DNA of 64,000 bases from JAXMBN01 sp046349875. Lineage in GTDB: Bacteria > Planctomycetota > Planctomycetia > Pirellulales > Pirellulaceae. The number at the start of each line of letters is the position of its first letter. Position 1 is the stretch's first letter. The DNA is taken from the NCBI GenBank assembly GCA_046349875.1, contig JAXMBN010000007.1, positions 124,001 to 188,000 of the forward strand. Direction: 5' to 3'. Shown piece after piece: positions 26,883 through 35,364 of this stretch. A program made the position numbers and the translations under genes. The notes beneath the pieces are model-generated. The model had not been told where the DNA came from. It searched no databases and worked only from the letters and a program-made list of their open reading frames with translations.

Positions 26883-27758
26883 ATGATTCGCTTCTGCCAT
26901 GCAGCCCTCCCTCTCGTTTTGGTGCTCGCCTTCATCACTTCCTTCGATGCAACGCTCTTGGCGCAAACCAAAAAGGATGTTCCCTACGATACCCAGAACA
27001 AAGCCCAACGATTGGATCTGTATCAAGCCAAATCCGATCGACCTGTACCGGCCATGATCTACTTTCATGGTGGTGGATGGCGAGGCGGATCGAAGAACTC
27101 CATTCCGGCTTGGCTTAAGAAGGGAGTCGATGAGGGAGCGATGACGGTGGTTTCGGTCGAATATCGATTCACCGATGTCGCGATTCATCCGGCCCAAGTG
27201 CAAGACTGCCTTCGATCGATCCAGTTCGTGCGGCAACAGGCCAAAGAGTGGAACATCGACGCCGATCGCATTGGGGTCACGGGTGGATCCGCTGGTGGTC
27301 ATCTCTCTCTTTGGGTGGCTCTCCATGATGATATCGCCGACCCACAGTCGACCGATCCCATCGCCAAACAATCCTCGCGGGTTCGTTGTGCTGTCAGCTT
27401 TGCTGGCCCAACCGACTGGTCCTTGCTTCAAACGATGGAACACAAACATCCAGCTTATCGTCAACTTCTTGGTTATGAGGTCGGAACTCCCGCCGATCAA
27501 ATGGACCCAGCCATGAAGACAGATGTCTCGCCTCTTTCCTTTGTTACCAAGGATGATCCTCCCATTCTTCAAATCCACGGCGATCAAGATGACATCGTTC
27601 CGATCGAACATGCCAAGAACCTCCACTCCAAACTCGAACAGATCGGCGTGAAGACCGAGCTCGTGGTGATACCGGGTGGCAATCATGGTGTTGCAGGTGC
27701 TGGTCCCCAAGTCAGCCAACGCGCCGCAGAATTCGTCAAAGAAAAACTGTATCCCTAG
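26883..27758 (+). CDS. Secreted alpha/beta hydrolase (BD-FAE/esterase-lipase type)
   Basis: 291 aa from the ATG at 26883, which starts a signal peptide (MIRFCHAALPLVLVLAFITS, cleavage near LLAQ); an in-frame ATG at 26826 is less likely. The oxyanion-hole motif HGGGWRGG (about residues 63-70) and the nucleophile elbow GGSAGG (about 143-148) are both present. The acid lies in HGDQDDIVP (about 242) and the catalytic His in GGNHGV (about 271). This is the hormone-sensitive-lipase/feruloyl-esterase-like subgroup common in planctomycetes, and the probable substrates are acyl or acetyl esters of polysaccharides. A GTTGACTTC palindromic repeat end begins 4 bases after the stop codon. Confidence 0.9.
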   Translation: MIRFCHAALPLVLVLAFITSFDATLLAQTKKDVPYDTQNKAQRLDLYQAKSDRPVPAMIYFHGGGWRGGSKNSIPAWLKKGVDEGAMTVVSVEYRFTDVAIHPAQVQDCLRSIQFVRQQAKEWNIDADRIGVTGGSAGGHLSLWVALHDDIADPQSTDPIAKQSSRVRCAVSFAGPTDWSLLQTMEHKHPAYRQLLGYEVGTPADQMDPAMKTDVSPLSFVTKDDPPILQIHGDQDDIVPIEHAKNLHSKLEQIGVKTELVVIPGGNHGVAGAGPQVSQRAAEFVKEKLYP

Positions 27759-27761
27759 TTT

Positions 27762-27786
27762 GTTGACTTCGAGTCCCTTCGAAGTT
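27762..27786. repeat. Solitary end of the GTTGACTTC repeat family
   Basis: Positions 27762-27786 read GTTGACTTCGAGTCCCTTCG then AAGTT, identical to the left end of the elements at 49799 and, except one base, 58241. No matching right end was found before the next gene, so this is a truncated or solo copy. It starts 4 bp after the hydrolase stop codon. Confidence 0.8.
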
Positions 27787-27832
27787 TCGTTGAACCCATG
27801 AGTTCCGGGCGCAAGCCACTCTTGGCTGTTAT

Positions 27833-28087
27833 CATCACAACCCCGAAGTATTCTTCATAACCCGAAGCGTAAGCGAGGGACTGCCTATTTCACAACCCGA
27901 TGCGTAAGTTTTGAAGTTGCGCATTTGAGTATTATCACAACCCGAAGCGTAAGCGAGGGACCAACTTTTGCAGTGATGTTGCCTTGTCCGAGACATCCCT
28001 CGCTGACGCTTCGTGATATGAAAGATGCGGTCCCTCGCTGACGCATCGGGTTGAGAAAATCAAGACTTTATGGACGCAGAACGATCA
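27833..28087. repeat. 188-bp family, copy D with extra left-end fragments, right end lost
   Basis: Two partial left ends (ATCACAACCCCGAAG at 27833; CATAACCCGAAGCGTAAGCG at 27857) precede a copy that begins at 27913 (GAAGTTGCGCATTTGAGTAT). It keeps all three internal arms (CGAAGCGTAAGCGAGGGA; CATCCCTCGCTGACGCTTCG; GTCCCTCGCTGACGCATCGG). It stops after TGGACGCAGAACG, where the next gene begins, without the terminal GCGCAACTTC. The 331-bp gap between genes is almost entirely repeat. Confidence 0.85.
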
Positions 28088-28089
28088 AC

Positions 28090-29286
28090 ATGAATCAATC
28101 ACAGTTCCTATGCCTTTGCATCCTATCCATCGTCTCCTTCCGCGCATCACTTTCATCGGCACAGGTAACCTCGCCGCTACCGGTCGGGGATGGATCAAAG
28201 TCGCCTTATGCCGCATGGTCCCCCAGTGTATTGGGCGAGGAAGAGTATTTTCCTATCGCTGTTTGGCTTCAAGCGCCCAGAAATGCGGAACGTTATAAGA
28301 AGGCTGGCATCAACTTGTATGTGGGACTCTGGCGCGGCCCCACCGAAGATCAGTTGCAAACTCTGCATCAAGCGTCCATGCCTGTGATTTGCGCACAGAA
28401 CGAAGTCGGTCTCCAGTCGAAGTTCAACAAGATCATTGTGGGATGGATGCACGGAGATGAACCTGATAATGCACAAGCCAAACGCGATGGTAAGGGATAC
28501 GATCCTCCGATCTTGCCATCGGCAATCGTTGAGGACTACCAGCGTCTTCGTCAAAAGGATTCAAAGCGTCCCATCTTTCTGAATTTAGGACAGGGTGTTG
28601 CTTACGATCAATACATTGGACGTGGTACTCGGCGCAACCATCCCGAAGACTACGCTGAATATGCGCAAGGGTCCGATATTGTTTCCTTCGATATCTATCC
28701 GGCAGTGCATGACAAACCCGAGATCGCCGGCAAGCTTGAATATGTTCCCAAAGGTGTGGCTCGCCTTCGAGAATGGACCAAAGATCAGAAGATCGTGTGG
28801 AACTGCATCGAGTGCAGTCGCATTAGCAATGCAAAGACCAAACCAACACCCGATCAGATTCGCTCTGAAGTTTGGATGAGTCTCATTCAGGGTTCGCGGG
28901 GCATCATCTACTTTGTGCACCAATTCGAACCTCAGTTTCGCGAAGCCTCACTCCTGGACGATCCCGAGTTGCTACCTGCCGTCACCGAGATCAATCGGCA
29001 GGTAACCACTTTGGCACCGGTGCTCAATCGCGGGCGTCCTTCGTCCGATGTCACGGCGTCCGGTGAACCCAATCGAGCCATCCAAATGCGGGTTCTCGAA
29101 CATGAAAATCAACTGTACCTCTTCGCCGTCAACCTCAAAGCTACCTCGCAATCCATAGTAGTGAACGTGGCCGATCGATGGCGAAAGGGAGAAAGACTGT
29201 ACGAGGAAGGAACGATCGAGTTCCCATCGGGGCGGATGGAGGATACCTTTAGACCGTATCAGATTCACCTTTATCGATTCCGATAG
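28090..29286 (+). CDS. Secreted TIM-barrel glycosidase-like protein
   Basis: 398 aa from the ATG at 28090, which starts a signal peptide (MNQSQFLCLCILSIVSFRAS, cleavage near SSAQ). An in-frame ATG at 28051 lies inside repeat D and is rejected. The sequence reads as a (beta/alpha)8 barrel: FPIAVWLQAP, INLYVGLWRG, then GWMHGDEPDN (about residues 118-127, a candidate acid/base Glu), IVSFDIYP, and VWNCIECSR (about 237-245, a candidate nucleophile Glu). A beta-sandwich-like C-terminus follows. This fits a GH42/GH5-like clan GH-A enzyme, but I cannot assign a family. Its entire upstream region is repeat D. Confidence 0.72.
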   Translation: MNQSQFLCLCILSIVSFRASLSSAQVTSPLPVGDGSKSPYAAWSPSVLGEEEYFPIAVWLQAPRNAERYKKAGINLYVGLWRGPTEDQLQTLHQASMPVICAQNEVGLQSKFNKIIVGWMHGDEPDNAQAKRDGKGYDPPILPSAIVEDYQRLRQKDSKRPIFLNLGQGVAYDQYIGRGTRRNHPEDYAEYAQGSDIVSFDIYPAVHDKPEIAGKLEYVPKGVARLREWTKDQKIVWNCIECSRISNAKTKPTPDQIRSEVWMSLIQGSRGIIYFVHQFEPQFREASLLDDPELLPAVTEINRQVTTLAPVLNRGRPSSDVTASGEPNRAIQMRVLEHENQLYLFAVNLKATSQSIVVNVADRWRKGERLYEEGTIEFPSGRMEDTFRPYQIHLYRFR

Positions 29287-29306
29287 TTCGTCCGAGCTCT
29301 TTCTGC

Positions 29307-30035
29307 ATGGATTCTTCGCATCCTTCCTTCGCTACGACTCAATGGACCTTGGTCTGGAAGGCCGCCGAAGAAGATTCTTCGCACGGTCGCCCGGCCTTAA
29401 CGGCCATTATCGAACGCTATTGGATGCCTTTGTATGGATACGCTCGGCGGCAAGGACTGTCGCAAGCCGATGCCGAAGATGCAACCCAAGAGTTTTTGAT
29501 CGACATGATGGAAGGAGATTATCTTTCCAAGGTCGATCCCGCTAAGGGTCGGTTTCGTTCCTATCTGTTGACGCTATGGAAGCGATACCTAGTCGATGTG
29601 TATCGGAAGGAGAATCGGCAGAAGCGCGGCGGCCATCTGAAGAAGTGGTCTTTCGATATTCCTTTGGGTGAAACGTCGATTCACGAGTCTCTCTACGGAT
29701 CGGACAATCCCGATCAAGGGTTTACCGAACAATGGGCACTGGCACTGATCGACGATACCAAGAAGCGGCTTGCGCAAGAATATCGTTCCAAGGATCGACT
29801 TCGGCTTTTTGAAGCATTGCAAGGATATTTGACTTGCCCTCTCGACCAATTGGCCTGCAATCAATTGGCCAAAGACATGGGACTCTCTCCCAGCAATATC
29901 AAAGTCGCTTTGCATCGTCTTCGTGAGAAATTTGGAAAGACGTTGCGGGAAGCCATTCTCGAAACGGTGGAAGATCCAAACGATATCGAATCCGAATTGC
30001 AAACCATGCTCGAAGCATTGTCGCGCAAACTCTGA
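29307..30035 (+). CDS. Planctomycete-type ECF sigma factor
   Basis: 242 aa. It has the N-terminus ATQWTLVWKAAEEDSS typical of a large planctomycete ECF group, in which the sigma gene is often followed by a serine/threonine kinase gene. Region 2 contains YARRQGLSQADAEDATQEF (about residues 43-61) and KGRFRSYLLTLWKRYLVD. Region 4 is near the C-terminus (LAKDMGLSPSNIKVALHRLR, about 190-209). Here no kinase follows: the next gene, mutL, is convergent and ends 61 bp away. It starts 20 bp after the glycosidase-like gene on the same strand. Confidence 0.9.
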   Translation: MDSSHPSFATTQWTLVWKAAEEDSSHGRPALTAIIERYWMPLYGYARRQGLSQADAEDATQEFLIDMMEGDYLSKVDPAKGRFRSYLLTLWKRYLVDVYRKENRQKRGGHLKKWSFDIPLGETSIHESLYGSDNPDQGFTEQWALALIDDTKKRLAQEYRSKDRLRLFEALQGYLTCPLDQLACNQLAKDMGLSPSNIKVALHRLREKFGKTLREAILETVEDPNDIESELQTMLEALSRKL

Positions 30036-30096
30036 CGATGGATGAAGCTCGTCCGATTCTGATTGCTGCGACGATTTCAATCCGCATCGAAGCGCA

Positions 30097-32127
30097 TCAG
30101 ATGCGTTTGAACATCTTGTCGAGTTGATCACGGCTGAAGAACAGTGCGGTCGGCCTTCCATGAGGACAATGATGCGTGTCGGCAAATAGATGGCGTTGTT
30201 CTAACAGTGAGGTAATCTCTTCCGAGGTCAATCGATCACCTGCTTTGATGGCGGCCTTACACGAGATCATATGCAACAGCGAATCGAGTAGGTCGCGTGG
30301 GTCGGGGTTCTTTCCGCTATTCATCATCGGATCCAAAATCTGTCGCAGCATCTCGCTTGGACTGATGTTGGAAAGCATCGCAGGATAAGCGGTGATCAAC
30401 ACCGTATCACCACCAAAGGGTTCCACTTCGATCCCGATCTCTTTGAGCAATGGGGCCGATTGAATGACCATCGCCGCTTCCGCAGCGGTGAGCGTTACGG
30501 GTTCGGGTACCAGTAACCGCTGCGACTCGAGTTGTTTGGACAGGACCTTTTCGCGAATCTGTTCATACATGATCCGTTCATGCAGAGCGTGTTGATCCAC
30601 CACCACCATGCCGTTCTCATCTTCCGTCACCAAATACCGATTGTGAATCTGAAAACCGAGATGGCTTCCCTGAGGAGTCATCATGGCATGCGTATCGATG
30701 CGAACATGACTTGGAGTTGTCATCGACGTTGGCTCCGCAGTCGAAGCCATAGAAGTCATTGCCGAGGGGATGATTTCTTCGTTCTCATAACGTTCGAGCG
30801 TTGCCGCGGATGCATCGACGGGAGGTGAGGCCTGCCATGGCATCCCTACTGGCCCAGGCTCACGCGAAGGTGGCGGGACCATTTGAAAGGGATCGCGAGA
30901 AAAGCTGCTTCCTGACGGACGCGGGGCTGGAATCGCATCGTTGGAACGAAACGAAGGACCGATGTTCGGAAAGGGCTTGAACTCGGCGGTATCTGCCTTC
31001 GACCATTGCAAGAGACCGTTGGGAGTTTGAATGGGCCGCGCTTCGGCAGGTGGCAAGGAAGAAGTGGTGGAGCTACCATCCCAAGGTGTCGGTTCAGCGG
31101 CCGGTGAAGGAGTGGGGCTTCCGACCCGAGCCGTCAGGTCGGTGCTGAGAAACTTATGGCGAATGGTGCGAAGCATTTGACCATAGATGCGTCCACCATC
31201 GGCAAAGCGAACTTCCGATTTGGTTGGATGCACATTCACATCCACTTCGCCGGTGGGCATATCGAGCCGCAAAAAGCAAATGGGGAACCGACCCACCATC
31301 AGCAAACCGCGGTAGGCTTCGCTCAGCGCGTGCTGCAGGGAACGATCGCGAATGCAACGACCGTTCAGAAAGAGATACTGCAATCGATTATTGCTGCGCG
31401 AAACACTCGGATCCGCAACGTAACCTCGCAAGTGGATCTCGCCATCTTGGTTATCGACCGGAATCAATGCGTCGCCGACTTCATCGCCAAAGAAGACTCG
31501 AATACGTTCCGACCATCTCTCACACGGTGGAAGATCATAGACGGTCCGATCTCCACTATTGAGAATCATATGGATCTGAGGAAAGGCAAGTGCGATCCGA
31601 GTGAACTGTTCGGTCACATGTCCCATTTCCGTTTGAGGGCTCTTCAAGAATTTTCTTCGAACAGGAGTGTTGAAGAAAAGATGGCGCACTTCGATCGTTG
31701 TACCTTGAGGAGCCGCACAAGGGGCTGGACCTTCTTGCGTACCGCCTCGCACAACAATTTCGGCACCACTTTGAGCTTCTAGGGGTCGACTTCGAATGAT
31801 GAGGTGGCTGATTTCAGCGATGGATGCCAGAGCTTCACCGCGGAATCCAAGCGTATGCACATCGAAGAGATCATCGGCTGTTTGCAACTTGCTCGTTGCG
31901 TGAGGTGCAATCGCCAAGAGCAGTTGATCCGAATCGATTCCGCATCCATTGTCGGCGATGCGAATGAGATCGACACCACCTTTCTCGACCGAGAGTTCAA
32001 TGCGGGTCGATCCCGCATCGACGCTATTCTCGAGCATCTCCTTCACCACGCTGGCCGGTCGTTCGATAACCTCGCCTGCTGCGATCTTGTTGATGATACT
32101 CGTCGGGAGCTGTCGTATCGTGGGCAT
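30097..32127 (-). CDS. mutL: DNA mismatch repair protein MutL with endonuclease motif
   Basis: 676 aa from the ATG at 32127. The N-terminal GHKL ATPase is intact: ENSVDAGS (about residues 33-40), DNGCGID (about 59-65) and TLGFRGEAL (about 92-100). A Pro/Ser-rich linker (about 330-480) separates it from the C-terminal dimerisation domain. That domain holds DQHALHERIMYE (about 510), exactly the DQHAx2Ex4E metal-binding motif of nicking MutL proteins, and CPHGRP near the end. The protein therefore belongs to the MutH-independent type, in which MutL itself nicks the new strand. The start codon lies two bases after the stop of the DHS-like gene, so the two are translationally linked. Repair of replication errors is the role. 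Confidence 0.97.
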   Translation of the reverse strand: MPTIRQLPTSIINKIAAGEVIERPASVVKEMLENSVDAGSTRIELSVEKGGVDLIRIADNGCGIDSDQLLLAIAPHATSKLQTADDLFDVHTLGFRGEALASIAEISHLIIRSRPLEAQSGAEIVVRGGTQEGPAPCAAPQGTTIEVRHLFFNTPVRRKFLKSPQTEMGHVTEQFTRIALAFPQIHMILNSGDRTVYDLPPCERWSERIRVFFGDEVGDALIPVDNQDGEIHLRGYVADPSVSRSNNRLQYLFLNGRCIRDRSLQHALSEAYRGLLMVGRFPICFLRLDMPTGEVDVNVHPTKSEVRFADGGRIYGQMLRTIRHKFLSTDLTARVGSPTPSPAAEPTPWDGSSTTSSLPPAEARPIQTPNGLLQWSKADTAEFKPFPNIGPSFRSNDAIPAPRPSGSSFSRDPFQMVPPPSREPGPVGMPWQASPPVDASAATLERYENEEIIPSAMTSMASTAEPTSMTTPSHVRIDTHAMMTPQGSHLGFQIHNRYLVTEDENGMVVVDQHALHERIMYEQIREKVLSKQLESQRLLVPEPVTLTAAEAAMVIQSAPLLKEIGIEVEPFGGDTVLITAYPAMLSNISPSEMLRQILDPMMNSGKNPDPRDLLDSLLHMISCKAAIKAGDRLTSEEITSLLEQRHLFADTHHCPHGRPTALFFSRDQLDKMFKRI

Positions 32128-32129
32128 CG

Positions 32130-33092
32130 CTATTTTCCGAGAACGTACGAGAAGATCAAAGGTGCCACGATGGTCGCATCGCTTTGGATCATGTACTTCG
32201 GTGTCTCGATCGATAGTTTCTTCCAAGTGATTTTCTCATTGGGAACGGCACCGCTGTATCCGCCATAACTGGTGACCGCATCGCTGATTTGAGCAAAGTA
32301 ACCCCAGAGCCTAGTATCTTCCTCGAGATCTTGAATCAACATCGGTACCACACAAATGGCAAAGTCACCAGCGATACCACCACCGATCTGGAAGAAGCCT
32401 ACCGATGATTGAGCACTGGTAGCACGATACCATTCCGCCAACTTGGCAAGCTGCTCGGTACCACTACGCAACGCATGGTGTGACTTGACCGTCCCGTCGA
32501 TCACGCGAGCCGTAAACATATTGCCGAGCGTGCTATCTTCGCTGCCAGGAGTAAAGATGGGGATGTTCTTCTGCTTGGCAGCCAGTACCCAACTGTTCTC
32601 TTTGGGAACCTGATAGTGCTGCTCGAGATCCTTTTCATCCAGGAGTCGATAGAAGTACTCGTAAGCAAACTTCCCTTCCCCTTTTTCTCCTTGTTCTTTC
32701 CAATACTTCGTCAACCGTTCCTGCATATGCATCATCACCGTTTCAGGAATGCATGTATCGGTGACGCGATTGTATCCTTGCCTTAGCAAATCGACTTCGT
32801 CTTGAGCGCTGAGAGCTCGCCAGTTTTCGATCACGCGATAATCGTTGTGAGCGAACAAGTTGAAGATATCTTCTTCCAAATTGGCCGCGGTACAACTGAC
32901 AGCGTGAACCTTATCGTTGCGAATCATCTCGGCCAGCGAAATGCCGATCTGCGCGGTGCTCATAGCCCCTGCCATGGCGATCATCATCTTCCCGCCTTGA
33001 TCGATAAACGCTTTGTATCCCTTCGCGGCGGACAAGGTCTCGCGAGCATTGAAGTGCAGGTAGTTCTTCTCCATGAATTCGCTGATCGTCAT
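32130..33092 (-). CDS. Deoxyhypusine synthase-like protein
   Basis: 320 aa from the ATG at 33092 (AGGATGAAGC upstream); an ATG at 33143 is in frame but lacks that signal. Hallmarks of the deoxyhypusine synthase fold are GKMMIAMAGAMSTAQIG (NAD-binding region), VSCTAANLEEDIF, FTPGSEDSTLGN, QIGGGIAGDF and ITWKKL near residue 291, where the catalytic Lys of the family lies. In archaea and eukaryotes the enzyme moves an aminobutyl group from spermidine to eIF5A. Bacterial homologues have no such target, and some make homospermidine. A polyamine role is therefore likely, but the acceptor is unknown. The gene sits between dnaN and mutL on one strand. Confidence 0.92.
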   Translation of the reverse strand: MTISEFMEKNYLHFNARETLSAAKGYKAFIDQGGKMMIAMAGAMSTAQIGISLAEMIRNDKVHAVSCTAANLEEDIFNLFAHNDYRVIENWRALSAQDEVDLLRQGYNRVTDTCIPETVMMHMQERLTKYWKEQGEKGEGKFAYEYFYRLLDEKDLEQHYQVPKENSWVLAAKQKNIPIFTPGSEDSTLGNMFTARVIDGTVKSHHALRSGTEQLAKLAEWYRATSAQSSVGFFQIGGGIAGDFAICVVPMLIQDLEEDTRLWGYFAQISDAVTSYGGYSGAVPNEKITWKKLSIETPKYMIQSDATIVAPLIFSYVLGK

Positions 33093-33151
33093 TGCTTCAT
33101 CCTGTTCTGAGCGTGCTATCGAAGGATAGGTACCGACGTGCAACCGTCGTC

Positions 33152-34267
33152 CTAGTTATCGCGAGCCATCGGCATCACGACATAGGCGTATCCATCTTCG
33201 GTCGTGAACAATGCAGGCTCGGAGCTCGAGCTGATCTCGAGATTGAAATTGGATTGGAGATCCAAAACGCGGAGGAAGTCGGACACATATCGGTGGTCCA
33301 TCGTCATGCGGATACTGTCACCGGTATAACTGATCGGAATCTCAATGCGCGATTGACCGATGTCGGCTGTGCGGGATGCAACGACGAGCGACCCTTGCCC
33401 AAACTGAAAATCGACGCCACGGCTTTCGGTGTCAGCCACCACGGCCGCTTGACGAAGCGCACTGAAGAAGGGTCCTACCGTACTGGTGATCGTAATAGCG
33501 TTATCACGACTGGGCACGACTTGCCGCCAATTCGGATAACGACCTTCCACCAATCGTGAAAAGATCGTGCAGCGACTCGTACGAAGCAAAATGTCATTCT
33601 GTCGAGCCGCTAGATGAACCACTTCATCCTTATCGGAAACCGATCGCTCCATCAAAGCCAACGCCTTTACGGGCACGATGGTGGTCATGCCGGTGGTATG
33701 GTGCCCATCAACCGGAGTTCCTTTGCCTTGCATCCTGGCCAAACGTCGACCATCGGTTCCGACCGCAGTGATCTCATCGCCGGTGATCTCGAACAAGACG
33801 CCCCCTAAGGCATAACGCGTTGTTTCGGTATCCGTAGCAAAGATGGTACGCTTTACCAATTCGCGAAACAGTCGAGCTGGGATTTCGAAGTAACTGTTTT
33901 CTTCGAAGCCAACGATCGTGGGAAACTCATCTGGATTTCCCGATGGCAAATTGAACTCGGAATGAAGCCCCTTAATGATGAGCGACGATTCATTGGTCTC
34001 CAGAGTCAACTGATCGTCCGTGGACTCGCGGAGGATGTTGGCAACGCGATCCTTGGTCAACAGAGCCTTGCCAGGCTTCTGTACATCGACTCCTTCCACA
34101 TCGATGCGCATTCCCGTGTCCATATCGGTGGACATGAGGGTAACACGCTCTTCCGTGGCCTCCAGCTTGATATTGAGAAGTATCTCTTTCGGACTACGGC
34201 TTGGTACTACCGAGGCCGCTAGCTGAAACGCGGCCAGCATTTTTTCGCGATCACAAGAAAGTTTCAT
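33152..34267 (-). CDS. dnaN: DNA polymerase III beta sliding clamp
   Basis: 371 aa, standard length, with three repeated clamp domains (about residues 1-120, 128-245 and 246-371). Typical sequences include MKLSCDREKMLAAFQLAASVV at the start, VEGRYPNWRQVVP in the middle and VMPMARDN near the end, corresponding to the VMPMR-type tail of bacterial clamps. The dimeric ring holds replicative polymerase and MutL/MutS on DNA. It heads a minus-strand cluster with the DHS-like gene (59 bp gap) and mutL, so clamp and mismatch repair protein may be co-expressed. No dnaA or recF is adjacent in this window. Confidence 0.98.
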   Translation of the reverse strand: MKLSCDREKMLAAFQLAASVVPSRSPKEILLNIKLEATEERVTLMSTDMDTGMRIDVEGVDVQKPGKALLTKDRVANILRESTDDQLTLETNESSLIIKGLHSEFNLPSGNPDEFPTIVGFEENSYFEIPARLFRELVKRTIFATDTETTRYALGGVLFEITGDEITAVGTDGRRLARMQGKGTPVDGHHTTGMTTIVPVKALALMERSVSDKDEVVHLAARQNDILLRTSRCTIFSRLVEGRYPNWRQVVPSRDNAITITSTVGPFFSALRQAAVVADTESRGVDFQFGQGSLVVASRTADIGQSRIEIPISYTGDSIRMTMDHRYVSDFLRVLDLQSNFNLEISSSSEPALFTTEDGYAYVVMPMARDN

Positions 34268-34658
34268 GGCCCATCCATCAAGCGAGAGATCAAGAAGTCG
34301 AAACTCGTTGTTTTACCTTGGATATTCGATAAACAAAACGGGATGGCCTTCTTCTCAAATCATATTCTTTAGAAAAATTGTAGTTGTAGTTATAGGGCGG
34401 CTGTTCTTCGATGATTTCCACGCTGTCAATTCTTGGAAGTGTTGGAATGATAAGAGTTTAGGTTGATGTATCGACGAGCAATCCCCAGGGGAAAACCCGT
34501 CGATGGATTGTCGATACTCGGTAGAGGATTCTGTCGCTAAATGTCGATGAATCGCCCCTTCCCTGAGGGCCTGTTGATTTCCCTTGGACTGCCGACAATC
34601 ATCGACAATACCAAAACAAGTTTTCCACAAACGCATCGGTTCAGCGATCGATTTCAAC
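34268..34658. promoter_or_regulatory. 391-bp divergent region dnaN/methyltransferase with TGTCGAT-type motifs
   Basis: Contains an A+T-rich stretch (about 34308-34395) and then several related 9-mers: TTGTCGATA (about 34508), ATGTCGATG (about 34542), and, on the other strand, TTGTCGATG (from CATCGACAA near 34598), TTGTCGGCA (near 34591) and TCGTCGATA (near 34468). A TTTTCCACA sequence at 34621-34629 matches a common DnaA-box variant. CCCCAGGGG (about 34483) is a further palindrome. It must hold the promoters of both genes. Whether it is also a replication-initiation or autoregulatory region is open. Confidence 0.45.
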
Positions 34659-35285
34659 ATGAAGAGCAAACATCAACTCATCCCTTTCGAGCTTGAGTGG
34701 GACGACGCTTCACCGCTGCCACAAGAACAGCAAAACTTGATTTCTGAAGCGCAAATCCTCCTTCAACAGTTTTGGGATCGTTGGCATCAGAAGCCGATCG
34801 AACAGTACGTGGCCTGCGATTTCGAGTATGTAGCTCGAGCCCTTTTCACATTGCAAGAACGTGGGCTTGTCGATGGCAGCACTTTTTGTGAGTGGGGGTG
34901 TGGCTTTGGAATCGTGACGGGACTGGCATCATTGCTCGGCTGGGAAGCGATCGGAATCGAGGCGGAGCCTTTCTTGGTCTCCGAGGCTCGAAAACTGTTA
35001 CAGCGCTTGCAGATTCCGTGCGAGATATGGGAGGGCAATTTTTTGCCCAGAGGAGCCGAGCGTCTGGCGGACCGTCAATCGAATCACGCATCGATGTTCC
35101 ATCGCATTCCCCCGGCCTACGAATCCAAAGATTTCGATATTGACGACTTTTCTATAATTTTTGCTTATCCATGGCCTGGAGAGGAGTACTTTTTGGAGTC
35201 TGTCTTCCGCGAATACGCTCGGCCCAATGCCGTACTCGTCATTTTTAGGGGTCCTTACCACATCGAATTCTACCGCAAACTTTAG
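34659..35285 (+). CDS. Class I SAM-dependent methyltransferase-like protein
   Basis: 208 aa from the ATG at 34659; an in-frame codon at 34584 would extend it into the regulatory gap. A Rossmann-type motif I is clear (FCEWGCGFGIVTGLASLLG, about residues 76-94), followed by the acidic residue of strand 2 (AIGIEAEP, about 96-103). FAYPWPGEEYF (about 168-178) stands where NPPY or DPPW occurs in other families. The substrate cannot be told. It diverges from dnaN across 391 bp and is followed by a repeat element. Confidence 0.78.
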   Translation: MKSKHQLIPFELEWDDASPLPQEQQNLISEAQILLQQFWDRWHQKPIEQYVACDFEYVARALFTLQERGLVDGSTFCEWGCGFGIVTGLASLLGWEAIGIEAEPFLVSEARKLLQRLQIPCEIWEGNFLPRGAERLADRQSNHASMFHRIPPAYESKDFDIDDFSIIFAYPWPGEEYFLESVFREYARPNAVLVIFRGPYHIEFYRKL

Positions 35286-35364
35286 CGCATCCACACAAGG
35301 TGCCATCCACCTATCGTTGACTTTGCAGTTAGCCATTTTGCACACCCCCCGAGGCGTCAGCATT

